A stretch of DNA of 64,000 bases from Saccharobesus litoralis (GCF_003063625.1 NZ_CP026604.1:5558065-5622064), one strand, 5' to 3'. Positions 18,519-27,970 are shown, numbered from the stretch's first letter. A program made the numbers and translations. The notes: generated by a model from the sequence alone, not told the origin.

Positions 18519-21032
18519 TTGTCTCAAGCTCAATTTACCGCAGACTGGATCGTAGAGTATTTAGAAAGCCAACCGATCCACGACGAACTACTTAGCCACT
18601 CCAGTGCTGATGCCGAGCACTGGTCGTTGCTGCTGGGTCGTTTAAACTCATTGTCGCGGGAAGATATTTCCGGCTGGTCAAACGAAATCAAAGTGCTATT
18701 GCAGAACTCTGGGATCGGTATCAGTCACAATGAAAGCAATTGGCATCTTGATCCCATCCCGTTAATGTTGGACGAAGTTGAGTGGCAGCAAATTGAGCGA
18801 GGGATCCAACAACGCCTAGAACTATTAAACCGCGTTAAGTTGGACTTGTATGGCGAACAAACCTTATTAGAAAATGGTGTGATCCGCGCTAATGCATTAC
18901 GTAAACATGCCAGTTTTATGCGCGAATGCTTTGCGCCTAACCGTCCGCAAACTGATTTATTTTTAGCTTCCATTGATCTATACCGCGCACCTGATGGTGT
19001 ATTTCGCGTGCTAGCTGAACGATGCCAGTGCCCTGTTGGCATTGGCGCTTTGTTAGAAAACCGCATGGTCGTTAGGCGAGTCATGAGTGACGCCTTCTTT
19101 GAATGCGAAGTGCAACGTATTGCTGACTTTTTTCAACAAATGCAAACCGTACTAGAAAAACCGGTTTCACAGCAACCTGACCAAACCATAGTTATTCTTA
19201 CCCCTGGGGTTGAAGATACAAATTACTCAGAACATGCCTTTTTAGCATCCTACCTAGGTTACCCTTTGGTACGCAGTGCTGATCTCACCGTGCGTAAAGG
19301 CATTGTTTGGCTTAAAACCTTAGATGGTTTACGCAAAGTCGATATCATTTTCAATTGGTTAGATGAACAAAGCATAGACTCTTTAGAGCAAGCCAAATTT
19401 TCGCTCAACGGTATTCCCGGTTTATTGCACGCTGAACGCACTGGCGCAGTGAGGATCGTCAACCCTCTCGGTTCCGGAGTGCTGGAATCAGCCCCTGTGC
19501 AATTAGCTATGGATAACATAGCGCAGGAATTACTGGGCGAGTCACTCATTTTACCCTCACAAGCCAGTTATTTATGCGTAGAGTACGACGTGACACGCTT
19601 GTCAGAATCTCAGCTAGAACAAATAGAACTCTATTCATTAACCGATCAAACCTTATGTTTAGACGGGGTTAAAGACCGAACAGAAATATTTACCCGTGTC
19701 GCTGAAAATACTCGAGACTACTATTACAAGTACAAACCTATGCTCAGTACCGCGCCTTATTGGCAGGACGGCGAGTTAAAGTCTTTACCTATATTTATGC
19801 GCTGCTTTGCTTTATACACGCCAGAGGGTGTGCAAGTTTTGCCTGGCGCACTGTGTTTTGCACAAACCAAAAAACGGGGCAGTAACTGGTTAAAAGATAC
19901 TTGGATCCGCTCTGTAGCGGCGGATAAGCCAACCTCACGACCGTTATCTTTACAAGCTCGCTTAACTGATCATGCATTACTTGACGGCTTAATTCCCAGT
20001 CACACCGCAGAAAATTTATATTGGCTAGGCCGCTATTTAGAACGTGGGGAAAATACGGTTAGGATCTTACGTTTATTGATTGACCGCTATACTGAGCTAT
20101 CTATATTTCCTGACGACAATATCAATAAAGTTTTTGACAATATCATTAATGATATTTTTAGCCAGCAATTGCTATTTCCGTATTGCCTACAAGCGTGTGG
20201 TGAAGAACAAGCTGACGAAAAACCCAGTGAGCCGGCCGAGATCCGTGCCTTTATCGCCAGCCTATTTTTCGATACCAGTAACAACGGCAGTTTACTGTCG
20301 ATCCTTAATGCGTTTTTCTTTTCTGCCATGCAGGTTCGCGAGTTTTTGTCTGATGATAGCTGGCAAGTAATCGATGCAGTAAAACGTGAAATAAAACGGG
20401 TAGAAACCATTAGCCAAGGCACATCAATGCGTGCATTACAAACTACGCTCGATCGATGCCTTAGCTACTGGATGGCATTTACCGGCTCAGTTGCTGATTG
20501 TATGGCTAATTCCAACGGTTGGTTTATGTTTGAGATGGGACGGCGCTTAGAGCGTAGTAATCATTTAATCGCAGTCATGAAGTCGTTAATGATTGAAGAA
20601 TACCCAGAGGTAGAACAACACATAGTGCTTGAATCGGTATTAGCCAGTCAAGTCAGCCTAATTACTCACAAACGCCGCTACCGCATGTATCAAAACCCAG
20701 CCAGCGTAATAGAGCTGTTAATTTTAGATGCCGATTACCCGCGTTCACTCTTGTATCAGTTACTACAACTTGAAAATCTCTGCCAACATTTACCTCGTCG
20801 TCAACGGGCAGGTATTTTAGCAGCGCAAGACAAAGCCATACTGAAATCGAAAACGACATTACATCTACTTGACCATGACTCACTGGCCGACGTAAGCAAG
20901 GGTAAACGCCAACAACTGGCAACATTACTAGATGATATCAATAGTAATTTACTGATGTTTTCGGAAGTGTTGTCGTTAAACTACTTCTCGCACACCAAGC
21001 AAGCCAAATCGCTTAATTGGTCGGCAACCTAG
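18519..21032 (+). CDS. Circularly permuted ATP-grasp domain fused to alpha-E domain; ATP-grasp half appears degenerate
   Basis: This is an 837-residue protein. Residues about 1-480 align with the circularly permuted type-2 ATP-grasp protein at 21949 (shared VxxLTPGV, GIPGLLHA and ILPS blocks). Residues about 490-837 are an alpha-E domain beginning HTAENLYWLGRYLERGEN, parallel to ETLYWMARYIERAEN of the gene at 23403. The nucleotide-binding stretch seen in the paralogue (VVKPANESGGYGLLIG) has no counterpart, and VIYRRIDD has become IIFNWLDE. ATP-dependent ligation by this half is therefore doubtful. The start is TTG at 18519 with AAAGGAAA upstream. It lies 116 bp after the transglutaminase/DUF2126 gene and 13 bp before the next gene. 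Confidence 0.88.
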   Translation: MSQAQFTADWIVEYLESQPIHDELLSHSSADAEHWSLLLGRLNSLSREDISGWSNEIKVLLQNSGIGISHNESNWHLDPIPLMLDEVEWQQIERGIQQRLELLNRVKLDLYGEQTLLENGVIRANALRKHASFMRECFAPNRPQTDLFLASIDLYRAPDGVFRVLAERCQCPVGIGALLENRMVVRRVMSDAFFECEVQRIADFFQQMQTVLEKPVSQQPDQTIVILTPGVEDTNYSEHAFLASYLGYPLVRSADLTVRKGIVWLKTLDGLRKVDIIFNWLDEQSIDSLEQAKFSLNGIPGLLHAERTGAVRIVNPLGSGVLESAPVQLAMDNIAQELLGESLILPSQASYLCVEYDVTRLSESQLEQIELYSLTDQTLCLDGVKDRTEIFTRVAENTRDYYYKYKPMLSTAPYWQDGELKSLPIFMRCFALYTPEGVQVLPGALCFAQTKKRGSNWLKDTWIRSVAADKPTSRPLSLQARLTDHALLDGLIPSHTAENLYWLGRYLERGENTVRILRLLIDRYTELSIFPDDNINKVFDNIINDIFSQQLLFPYCLQACGEEQADEKPSEPAEIRAFIASLFFDTSNNGSLLSILNAFFFSAMQVREFLSDDSWQVIDAVKREIKRVETISQGTSMRALQTTLDRCLSYWMAFTGSVADCMANSNGWFMFEMGRRLERSNHLIAVMKSLMIEEYPEVEQHIVLESVLASQVSLITHKRRYRMYQNPASVIELLILDADYPRSLLYQLLQLENLCQHLPRRQRAGILAAQDKAILKSKTTLHLLDHDSLADVSKGKRQQLATLLDDINSNLLMFSEVLSLNYFSHTKQAKSLNWSAT

Positions 21033-21045
21033 GGAAAGAAAACAC

Positions 21046-21936
21046 GTGATATTTAATGTCAAACATGTTACTACTTATACCTATTCAGACATGGTTAGCT
21101 TATGCCAAAACCAAGCACGTTTGACCCCAATGACGGTAGGTCATCAGGTGTGCCATGCTAGCGAAATACATGTCAGTCCAGCGGCGGACTACAAAGAACA
21201 ATTTGTCGATTACTTTGGTAACCAAGTTACCGTGTTCGATGTCCCGACCCAGCACAATACTCTGCAAGTCACCGCCATCAGCACAGTAGAACTATTACCT
21301 CGTTCACAAGATGATCTGTTTAATTTTCAAATTCCTTGGGAATCCGTTCGCGATAGTCTAAGACGCCCCCACAATAGCGAACTGTTAAACGCCGCGGAAT
21401 ATGTTTTACCTTCAGGTTTTGTGCAGCGAAGTTCGGCAATGAAACAATTTGCGCTGCAATCATTTACAGCTAATCGCGCCATTGTTGACGCTTGCCAACA
21501 TTTAATGGCTCGCATTTTTAACGAATTCACCTTTGATCCGAGTTTTAGCACCATTAGTACTCCGCTTAGCGAGGTGTTAGAACATAAAAAAGGTGTTTGT
21601 CAGGATTTTGCGCATTTTGCTATAGCTTGTATACGCAGCATAGGTTTAGCCGCTAGGTACGTGAGTGGTTATATCGAAACCTTGCCTCCTGAAGGGCAAG
21701 AGAAATTAGAGGGCGCCGATGCGACTCATGCGTGGTTTGCGGTGTATATACCCAATTTTGGTTGGTTAGAGTTTGATCCCACTAACAATTTAATACCAGA
21801 AAAGCAGCACATAACACTGGCCGTTGGCCGAGATTTTGCCGATGTATCACCCTTAAAGGGCGTGGCATTTGGTGGTGGAGAACATCAACTCCAAGTAGCA
21901 GTCGATATGATGCGCATGGAGTCATTGAACATGTAA
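21046..21936 (+). CDS. Transglutaminase-like cysteine protease-fold protein
   Basis: This is a 296-residue protein with the N-terminal beta domain (1-90) and transglutaminase core of COG1305 type. The catalytic triad is intact: Cys185 (KKGVCQDFAHFA), His228 (ATHAWFAVY), Asp244 (EFDPTNN). It parallels the N-terminal half of the 1104-residue protein upstream but lacks the DUF2126 part. There is no signal peptide. The start is GTG at 21046 with AGGGAAAG eight bases before, 13 bp after the previous gene and 12 bp before the next. It presumably cleaves or transfers the amide bond made or recognised by the neighbouring ATP-grasp protein. Confidence 0.9.
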   Translation: MIFNVKHVTTYTYSDMVSLCQNQARLTPMTVGHQVCHASEIHVSPAADYKEQFVDYFGNQVTVFDVPTQHNTLQVTAISTVELLPRSQDDLFNFQIPWESVRDSLRRPHNSELLNAAEYVLPSGFVQRSSAMKQFALQSFTANRAIVDACQHLMARIFNEFTFDPSFSTISTPLSEVLEHKKGVCQDFAHFAIACIRSIGLAARYVSGYIETLPPEGQEKLEGADATHAWFAVYIPNFGWLEFDPTNNLIPEKQHITLAVGRDFADVSPLKGVAFGGGEHQLQVAVDMMRMESLNM

Positions 21937-21948
21937 GGATTAAAAATC

Positions 21949-23403
21949 ATGACAATTGACTGGCATAATTATCAAGCGTCTGAAGTGTATGACGAGTTAA
22001 TTAATAAAAAAGGTACCCCTCGACTTGCAGGCCAAAAGTTGGCTGACTATATCGCGCAACTCGATGAGCAAGATTTAGAAACCGCCAAAACAGCAGCGGA
22101 TGCCGCTATTAAAGAAATGGGCATTACGTTTACGGTTTATGGTGAAAACAGCACGATAGATCGTGCTTGGCCTTTTGATATTGTGCCGCGCCTCATTGAA
22201 AAGCAAGAATGGGATCAAGTTGAATTAGGCTTAAAGCAACGGGTTAAAGCCCTCAATTTATTCATTAATGATTTGTACAATGAGCAAAACATTATCAAGG
22301 ACGGTATTTTCCCTGCCGATTTATTAGATAAATCACAAAACTTCCGTCCGCAATGTAAAGGCATTACACCGGCCAACGGCATTTGGGCACATATTTGCGG
22401 CTCAGATTTAGTGCGTGACGGCAATGGGCAATTTTACGTATTAGAAGATAACTTACGTGTTCCTTCTGGCGTATCTTATATGCTAGAAAACCGCTCTGTG
22501 ATGAAACGCGTCTTTCCTGAATTATTTGAACATTATTCGGTAATGCCAGTAAATGACTATCCCTCACAATTATTTGATTTGCTTGTTGCCTTATCGCCTC
22601 GCAAAATAGCTAAACCTGAAGTGGTGGTATTAACCCCTGGTGTATATAACTCGGCTTATTTTGAACACAGCTATTTAGCACAAGAGATGGGCTGCGAATT
22701 AGTTGAAGGACGTGATTTAGTCGTTGAAGACGACGATTGTGTTTATATGAAGACCATTTATGGTTTAACCCGAGTCGATGTTATTTATCGCCGAATAGAC
22801 GATATGTTTCTTGACCCAGAGGCATTTAACCCTGATAGCATGCTAGGTGTTCCCGGTTTAATGCGTGCGTGGCGCGCGGGTAACGTAGGTTTGGTAAATG
22901 CACCTGGGGCTGGTGTAGCCGACGACAAAGTGGTTTACGCCTATGTGCCGGAGATCATTAAATATTATTTAGATGAAGAAGTGATCTTGCCCAATGTCCC
23001 GACCTACAAGTGTTTAAACCCACAGGATTTAGACTTTGTTATCGACAACATTGAGCATTTGGTGGTTAAACCGGCGAACGAATCTGGCGGTTATGGCCTA
23101 TTAATCGGCTCTCGTTCAACCTTAGCCGAGCGTCAACAATGCATTGCCGCAATAAAAGCCGACCCACGTAACTATATTGCCCAGCCCATTCTTAACTTAT
23201 CCACCGTACCGACTTTAGTCGGCGATAAGCAAATAGAACCGCGGCATGTTGATTTACGCCCCTTTATTTTATCCGGTGGCGAAGACACTTATGTCACCAT
23301 GGGCGGTTTAACTCGTGTCGCCATGGTTAAAGGATCGCTGGTCGTCAACTCATCGCAAGGCGGCGGCAGCAAAGATACTTGGATTGTTGAGGAGAATGCG
23401 TAA
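21949..23403 (+). CDS. Circularly permuted type-2 ATP-grasp protein (COG2308)
   Basis: This 484-residue stand-alone ATP-grasp protein has the former DUF404/DUF407 architecture. Visible motifs are VLEDNLRVPSGVSYMLENR (about 164-182), VVLTPGVYNSAYFEH, VDVIYRRIDDMFLDP, the nucleotide-binding VVKPANESGGYGLLIG (about 381-396) and the C-terminal SSQGGGSKDTW. Family members are expected to form a carboxylate-amine or carboxylate-thiol bond using ATP; the natural substrate is unknown. It is coupled to the alpha-E gene by TAATG at 23401-23405. This is the catalytically intact partner of the degenerate copy in the gene at 18519. Confidence 0.92.
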   Translation: MTIDWHNYQASEVYDELINKKGTPRLAGQKLADYIAQLDEQDLETAKTAADAAIKEMGITFTVYGENSTIDRAWPFDIVPRLIEKQEWDQVELGLKQRVKALNLFINDLYNEQNIIKDGIFPADLLDKSQNFRPQCKGITPANGIWAHICGSDLVRDGNGQFYVLEDNLRVPSGVSYMLENRSVMKRVFPELFEHYSVMPVNDYPSQLFDLLVALSPRKIAKPEVVVLTPGVYNSAYFEHSYLAQEMGCELVEGRDLVVEDDDCVYMKTIYGLTRVDVIYRRIDDMFLDPEAFNPDSMLGVPGLMRAWRAGNVGLVNAPGAGVADDKVVYAYVPEIIKYYLDEEVILPNVPTYKCLNPQDLDFVIDNIEHLVVKPANESGGYGLLIGSRSTLAERQQCIAAIKADPRNYIAQPILNLSTVPTLVGDKQIEPRHVDLRPFILSGGEDTYVTMGGLTRVAMVKGSLVVNSSQGGGSKDTWIVEENA

Positions 23404-24323
23404 TGTTATCAAGAGTGGTTGAAACCTTATATTGGATGGCTCGTTATATTGAACGCGCTGAAAACGCAGCTCGCTTAGTCAACATAACCAATTTAATGCT
23501 CATGGATTTGCCGAAAGGAGTATCAACCGGCTGGGAGCCGATCATTGATATTATGGGCGTACGCGAACCTTATCTAAAGCAATATAAAAGCTTTCATCAA
23601 AACCATGCGTTAGAGTTTGTGTTGGTCAGCGAACATAACCCAAGCTCGATTGTTAACTCGTTATGGAATGCACGTGAAAATGCCCGTACCGTACGTGATG
23701 TTATGCCGCGTGGCGCGTGGGAAGGGATTAATGCTTTGTATAATTACGCTAACGAGCATAGAGATTTAGGCTTATCTAAACGCGGTCGGTTTGAATACTT
23801 AAAAAACATCATCTCCGGTGCGCACCTAATTTTTGGTGAACTCGATGCCACTATCAGTCACGATGAAGGCTATTTGTTTATTCGCATTGGTTCATTGCTC
23901 GAAAGAGCCGATATGACCACGCGGATTTTAGACGTTCGTTCCGCCAATCTGATTATTGACGACCAATATCGCCCATTTGAAAATATTCAATGGACGAGTC
24001 TGCTACGATCGCTCAGTGCCTATCAAATGTATCGCAAAGATATGGGCATGAGAATTAAAGGCGAACAGGTATTGGCTTTCCTTTTACAAAACCCGCACTT
24101 TCCGCGTTCGGTCGATTACTGTTTAGCCACATTAAGCCAATTGGTCACCTTACTACCGAATTCAGAACAAATAGATGCCGCCATCAATAAAGCCAGCCAT
24201 GCCGTTAACCAAGCAGACACCAGTCAGCTGAAAAATGGCGTATTGCACCAGTTTATTGATGAAATACAAATAGAGCTCACCTATATTCATGACGAGTTAG
24301 CCAAAGCTTACTATTTGAAATAA
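23403..24323 (+). CDS. Alpha-E domain protein (COG2307)
   Basis: This 306-residue all-helical protein of the alpha-E (DUF403) family begins MLSRVVETLYWMARYIERAE. It shows conserved ENARTVRD and the LFIRIGSLLERADMTTRILDVR region. It has no catalytic motif of its own; the family always occurs with circularly permuted ATP-grasp proteins and is thought to be their partner. The start overlaps the upstream stop codon by one base, implying translational coupling. It is the last gene of the operon; an imperfect long inverted repeat follows at 24358. Confidence 0.92.
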   Translation: MLSRVVETLYWMARYIERAENAARLVNITNLMLMDLPKGVSTGWEPIIDIMGVREPYLKQYKSFHQNHALEFVLVSEHNPSSIVNSLWNARENARTVRDVMPRGAWEGINALYNYANEHRDLGLSKRGRFEYLKNIISGAHLIFGELDATISHDEGYLFIRIGSLLERADMTTRILDVRSANLIIDDQYRPFENIQWTSLLRSLSAYQMYRKDMGMRIKGEQVLAFLLQNPHFPRSVDYCLATLSQLVTLLPNSEQIDAAINKASHAVNQADTSQLKNGVLHQFIDEIQIELTYIHDELAKAYYLK

Positions 24324-24357
24324 AAGGCAAGAACCGACTAAAATAAAAAGCAGCAAC

Positions 24358-24418
24358 CTAACGTTTGTCGTAACGATTCAAACGATTTAGCCCAATCAGG
24401 ATCGTTACGCTAAACGCT
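24358..24418. terminator. Long imperfect inverted repeat between convergent genes
   Basis: CGTAACGAT (24369-24377) pairs perfectly with ATCGTTACG (24401-24409), and the pairing extends outward imperfectly (AACGTTTGT against GCTAAACGCTT). It lies between the convergent operon end (24323) and the lipoprotein gene end (24459). There is no clear T tail next to it, so a termination role is inferred from position only. Confidence 0.5.
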
Positions 24419-24458
24419 TCTTCCTATCGCTTTTAATAGCATAAAAAAGTAAAGTTAA

Positions 24459-25205
24459 TTAAGGCTGCACCTGAATATCAACACTCCGCGCCTGCATCGC
24501 CCAAACCGAACCACCTTGACCGTAATTAGGGTCCAAGCTTCCTTGAGCTTCGCGCTGTAAGCTTACGGTTATTGGGCAGGCTTTATTCATATCAAACTTG
24601 TCGCGATCGCTGCGACTGTTTAACAAACTACTCACACCGACACTATGTACACCATTATCAATCAATGTTGTCACTGTCGAAATCGGTAACTGGCTGCTAT
24701 CGTCAATCGAGTAACAATAGCCAGCAAAGTTCAACTTAATATTGCCGCCATTAACTTCAGGTGACCAAGCTAATTGAATAAAATCATCCGCGCTAAAAGT
24801 TGTATTAGCGACTGGCGTTTGAATAACAAAATCTTGCGGTAAGGTAACACTAGAATTAGGCATACTTTCATCACTGGTGCGATACAAGGAAATGACAAAC
24901 TCTGTCGGGCCATCATCAAATAAGAAATCCGTAGTATAACCGACATTGCGACTCATACGCTTGCGGTTACCCTTAGCTTCCACCTCCAAGTAATCGCCAC
25001 CATCTAATTTAATGCCATCCGCATCAATGCCACTGCCTGTACTTAAATTGACCGTCACGTTGGTTTGCCCGTCTCCTTGCGCACTCACTCGCATATTGGC
25101 GTAAAAACCAGAAGACTTTAAATCAGTCGAGCTAACATCTGAGCAACCACTGATCACCGCGATACTACTCATTAATAAAAACAAATCCAATTTAGGTATG
25201 TGCAT
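24459..25205 (-). CDS. Lipoprotein of unknown function (248 aa)
   Basis: The signal peptide MHIPKLDLFLLMSSIAVISGC ends in lipobox VISGC with Cys21. The mature part is beta-rich and acidic, with two cysteines near the C-terminus region (AGYCYS and KACPIT) that may form a disulfide. I prefer the ATG at 25205 over the upstream in-frame ATG at 25223 because AAGGGA lies nine bases before it. No recognised domain; repeated polar beta segments suggest an Ig-like or carbohydrate-binding fold, which is inference. It is divergent from the agarase gene 25521 across a 300-bp gap in which I see no further feature. Confidence 0.75.
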   Translation of the reverse strand: MHIPKLDLFLLMSSIAVISGCSDVSSTDLKSSGFYANMRVSAQGDGQTNVTVNLSTGSGIDADGIKLDGGDYLEVEAKGNRKRMSRNVGYTTDFLFDDGPTEFVISLYRTSDESMPNSSVTLPQDFVIQTPVANTTFSADDFIQLAWSPEVNGGNIKLNFAGYCYSIDDSSQLPISTVTTLIDNGVHSVGVSSLLNSRSDRDKFDMNKACPITVSLQREAQGSLDPNYGQGGSVWAMQARSVDIQVQP

Positions 25206-25520
25206 CTTAATATCCCTTAACATCTACATAATTAACACTCAGTATAACTCGGTTTGGGATTCAGAGGACGCCGCTAACAATAAAATATGAAATAGCGCAA
25301 ACTACAACTTGCTTAATACTGCCAACTGGATTTGAAAACACGCCCTCGTAGCGATTATCTACATATCTTTACAAACAATTGATAATGGCTAATAATTTTT
25401 GTCAACAAAATACCATTAACAACAATTTAACTATGCTTAAATTGTTGTTTACCTGTGCGCTAGTCCGCACCTGAGCCATCACTAACTCGCTTTTATTCTG
25501 TAATCATTAAGGAGAGCTAA

Positions 25521-27920
25521 ATGTTTAGCCAATCTCGCTCACAATTATTAAAACTCGGTGGCATATGGATTATCTCCAGTGTTGCCTTGTCCGGCTGTAA
25601 GGCTGTTGAAGACACTAACACACAAACGTCTAATCAAACTGCGAAAAGCACCTCAAAAAAACTAACTCATGACATCATGTTGTTCAATTTTGAAGATGGC
25701 AAAATTCCGGCCGATGTCAAAATTCGCAACGGCAAAACCACACTGACCAATAAAGAATCTGCGATTGACGGTAAGCATTCGCTATTAGTTGAAGTCAATA
25801 CCAAAGACAACAGTAAAGCCGGCATGGCGTTACGCCCAGCTAAACCTTATGACTGGAGCATGTACGAAGACTTTCACTTAGCATTTGATTTAACCAATAA
25901 AGGCACAGAGTCAGTGCAAATCAATTTAACCATGACAGATAAAAGCGGCGGTTTTTATACTCGTGGTTTAGTCGTGCCGGTTGGTGAAACCGCCACTTAT
26001 TACGCAAAAATGGATGGTCACGACCAGCAAGATCCACCTTGGGCTACGAAAAGTGAATTTAACTTTGCATCTGGTTTTCGCTCCAACCCTGTCACTTGGC
26101 AATCGGATGATCGCCAAGTGTTTTCGTTTTGGGGAAATAAACGCTTAGATCTTAGCGGGATCACGGCAATTAGCTTTGGCCAATCGGGTTTATTAAGTGA
26201 TCGGCAATTTACCATCGACAATATTCGTTTACGTCCCAATCCTGAAATGGATGAAAACTTTTTGGCCGGCTTAATCGATAAATTTGGCCAAAACGCCAAA
26301 GTGGATTACCCAAGTAAAATCCAATCTGACGAGCATTTAGCTGAAGTGACAGCTGCAGAACTGGCCAGTTTAAAAGGCGAGCCAATGGCCGATCGCTCTC
26401 GGTTCCACGGTTGGAAAAACGGTCCACGCTATGAAGCAACTGGTTATTTCCGCACGCAAAAAGTCGAAGGCAAATGGGCACTGATCGATCCAGAAGGCTA
26501 TTTATACTTCTCAACCGGTATCGATATTATTCGTTTATCTAATTCGTCTACCATGACAGGTTATGACTTTGATCAAAACCTGATCCCTAAACGTACTAAA
26601 GACATGACAGTGGCTGAAGATGATCAACCACTAAACCCCGCACCTGTCGAGGCTCGCCCTACGCGTTTTGTCGCTAATGAAACACGGGCAAGTGTATTTA
26701 ACTGGTTGCCAGATTATGACGATGAGCTAGGTAATCACTTTGGCTACCGTCGTGAAACCCAAAGCGGGCCATTAAAACACGGGGAAACCTACAGCTTTTA
26801 CAGCGCCAATTTAGAACGCAAATACGGCGAAACTTACCCTGAATCCTATATGGATACTTGGCGCAGCGTAACTTTACGCCGCATGATCGATTGGGGTTAC
26901 ACCTCATTAGGCAACTGGTCGCAACAAGAGTACTACGGCAATAACAAAATCCCTTTTGTTGCCTTTGCCGACATTATTGGCGATTTTGGCACGTTAAGCA
27001 GTGGTTTTGACTTTTGGCATGGTGTACCAGATCCATACGATCCACGCTTTTATGTGCGTTCTGTCGCCGCGGCTGAGCATGTTGCGGCTCAAACCAATGG
27101 TACTCCTTGGTGCATGGGGGTATTTATGGACAACGAACAAAGTTTTGGTCGTCAAGGTAGCGACGAAACTCGCTATGGCATTGTTTTAAACACCTTAACC
27201 CGTGATGCTGCCAAGGTACACGCTAAAGCAGCTTTTACCAAAATACTCAAAGCCAAATATAAAAATATTTCGAACTTGAACAAGGCATGGAACAAAAATA
27301 TTGCCTCGTGGGATGCCTTTGCTAAAGGCATCGATGCAGGAATTAACACCCCAGCTCAATCTAAAGATTACTCTGATTTAACTTATCAGTATGGGGTTAA
27401 ATACTTTGGTACGGTTAATAAAGCGCTAAAATCGGTATTGCCTAACCATTTGTATTTAGGTTCGCGCTTACCAAAATGGGGCATGCCAATTGAGATCATT
27501 CGCGCTGCGGCAGAAAATAGCGACATTATCACTTACAACTTGTATGAAGAGGGCTTAGCCGCCAATGAATGGGACTTCTTAGCTGAAATTGATGCACCAA
27601 GCTTAATTGGTGAATTTAGCTTTGCTTCTTCTGATCAGGGCCATGTCCACCCAGGTATTGTGATCGCAGCGGATCAAAAAGATCGCGGCGTGAAGTTGAA
27701 AAAGTACCTACACTCAATTATCGACAACCCATACTTTGTTGGCGCGCATATGTTCCAATATATGGATGGACCGATTGCAGGTCGCGCTTATGATGGTGAG
27801 AACTACCCAACAGGTATTGTCAGTGTGACCGATGTGCCTTACGAACACATGGTTAACGCCGCCAAAGACGTGCACCAAAACCTTTATCAGCGTCGTTATG
27901 GCTACTTGTTAAATAAATAG
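25521..27920 (+). CDS. Beta-agarase lipoprotein, glycoside hydrolase family 50 type
   Basis: This is a 799-residue protein. Residues 1-25 are a lipoprotein signal with lipobox ALSGC. A jelly-roll carbohydrate-binding-like domain lies at about 50-240, and a TIM-barrel catalytic domain from about 290 on, with GKWALIDPEGYLYFSTGID as in GH50 agarases. The two expected catalytic acids are visible: Glu539 in FMDNEQSFG (acid/base) and Glu698 in LIGEFSF (nucleophile). It would cleave beta-1,4 bonds of agarose or agaro-oligosaccharides from an outer-membrane or periplasmic anchor. AAGGAGAG precedes the ATG. No sulfatase, galactosidase or transporter of an agar utilisation locus lies next to it. Confidence 0.9.
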   Translation: MFSQSRSQLLKLGGIWIISSVALSGCKAVEDTNTQTSNQTAKSTSKKLTHDIMLFNFEDGKIPADVKIRNGKTTLTNKESAIDGKHSLLVEVNTKDNSKAGMALRPAKPYDWSMYEDFHLAFDLTNKGTESVQINLTMTDKSGGFYTRGLVVPVGETATYYAKMDGHDQQDPPWATKSEFNFASGFRSNPVTWQSDDRQVFSFWGNKRLDLSGITAISFGQSGLLSDRQFTIDNIRLRPNPEMDENFLAGLIDKFGQNAKVDYPSKIQSDEHLAEVTAAELASLKGEPMADRSRFHGWKNGPRYEATGYFRTQKVEGKWALIDPEGYLYFSTGIDIIRLSNSSTMTGYDFDQNLIPKRTKDMTVAEDDQPLNPAPVEARPTRFVANETRASVFNWLPDYDDELGNHFGYRRETQSGPLKHGETYSFYSANLERKYGETYPESYMDTWRSVTLRRMIDWGYTSLGNWSQQEYYGNNKIPFVAFADIIGDFGTLSSGFDFWHGVPDPYDPRFYVRSVAAAEHVAAQTNGTPWCMGVFMDNEQSFGRQGSDETRYGIVLNTLTRDAAKVHAKAAFTKILKAKYKNISNLNKAWNKNIASWDAFAKGIDAGINTPAQSKDYSDLTYQYGVKYFGTVNKALKSVLPNHLYLGSRLPKWGMPIEIIRAAAENSDIITYNLYEEGLAANEWDFLAEIDAPSLIGEFSFASSDQGHVHPGIVIAADQKDRGVKLKKYLHSIIDNPYFVGAHMFQYMDGPIAGRAYDGENYPTGIVSVTDVPYEHMVNAAKDVHQNLYQRRYGYLLNK

Positions 27921-27947
27921 TATTTATAGACGCAATGGAAACTTAGC

Positions 27948-27970
27948 GGGCGCTGGCACAACCTGCGCCC
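27948..27970 (+). terminator. Possible terminator hairpin after the agarase gene
   Basis: GGGCGC (27948-27953) pairs with GCGCCC (27965-27970) around an 11-base loop, 28 bp after the agarase stop codon. The following AAATATG is a poor U tail, so termination strength is uncertain. Confidence 0.4.

Noticed and set aside
15088-24323. Anbu-type proteasome locus
   Set aside because: Transglutaminase, ATP-grasp and alpha-E genes often accompany Anbu, but no Ntn-hydrolase proteasome-like gene lies in or next to the operon.
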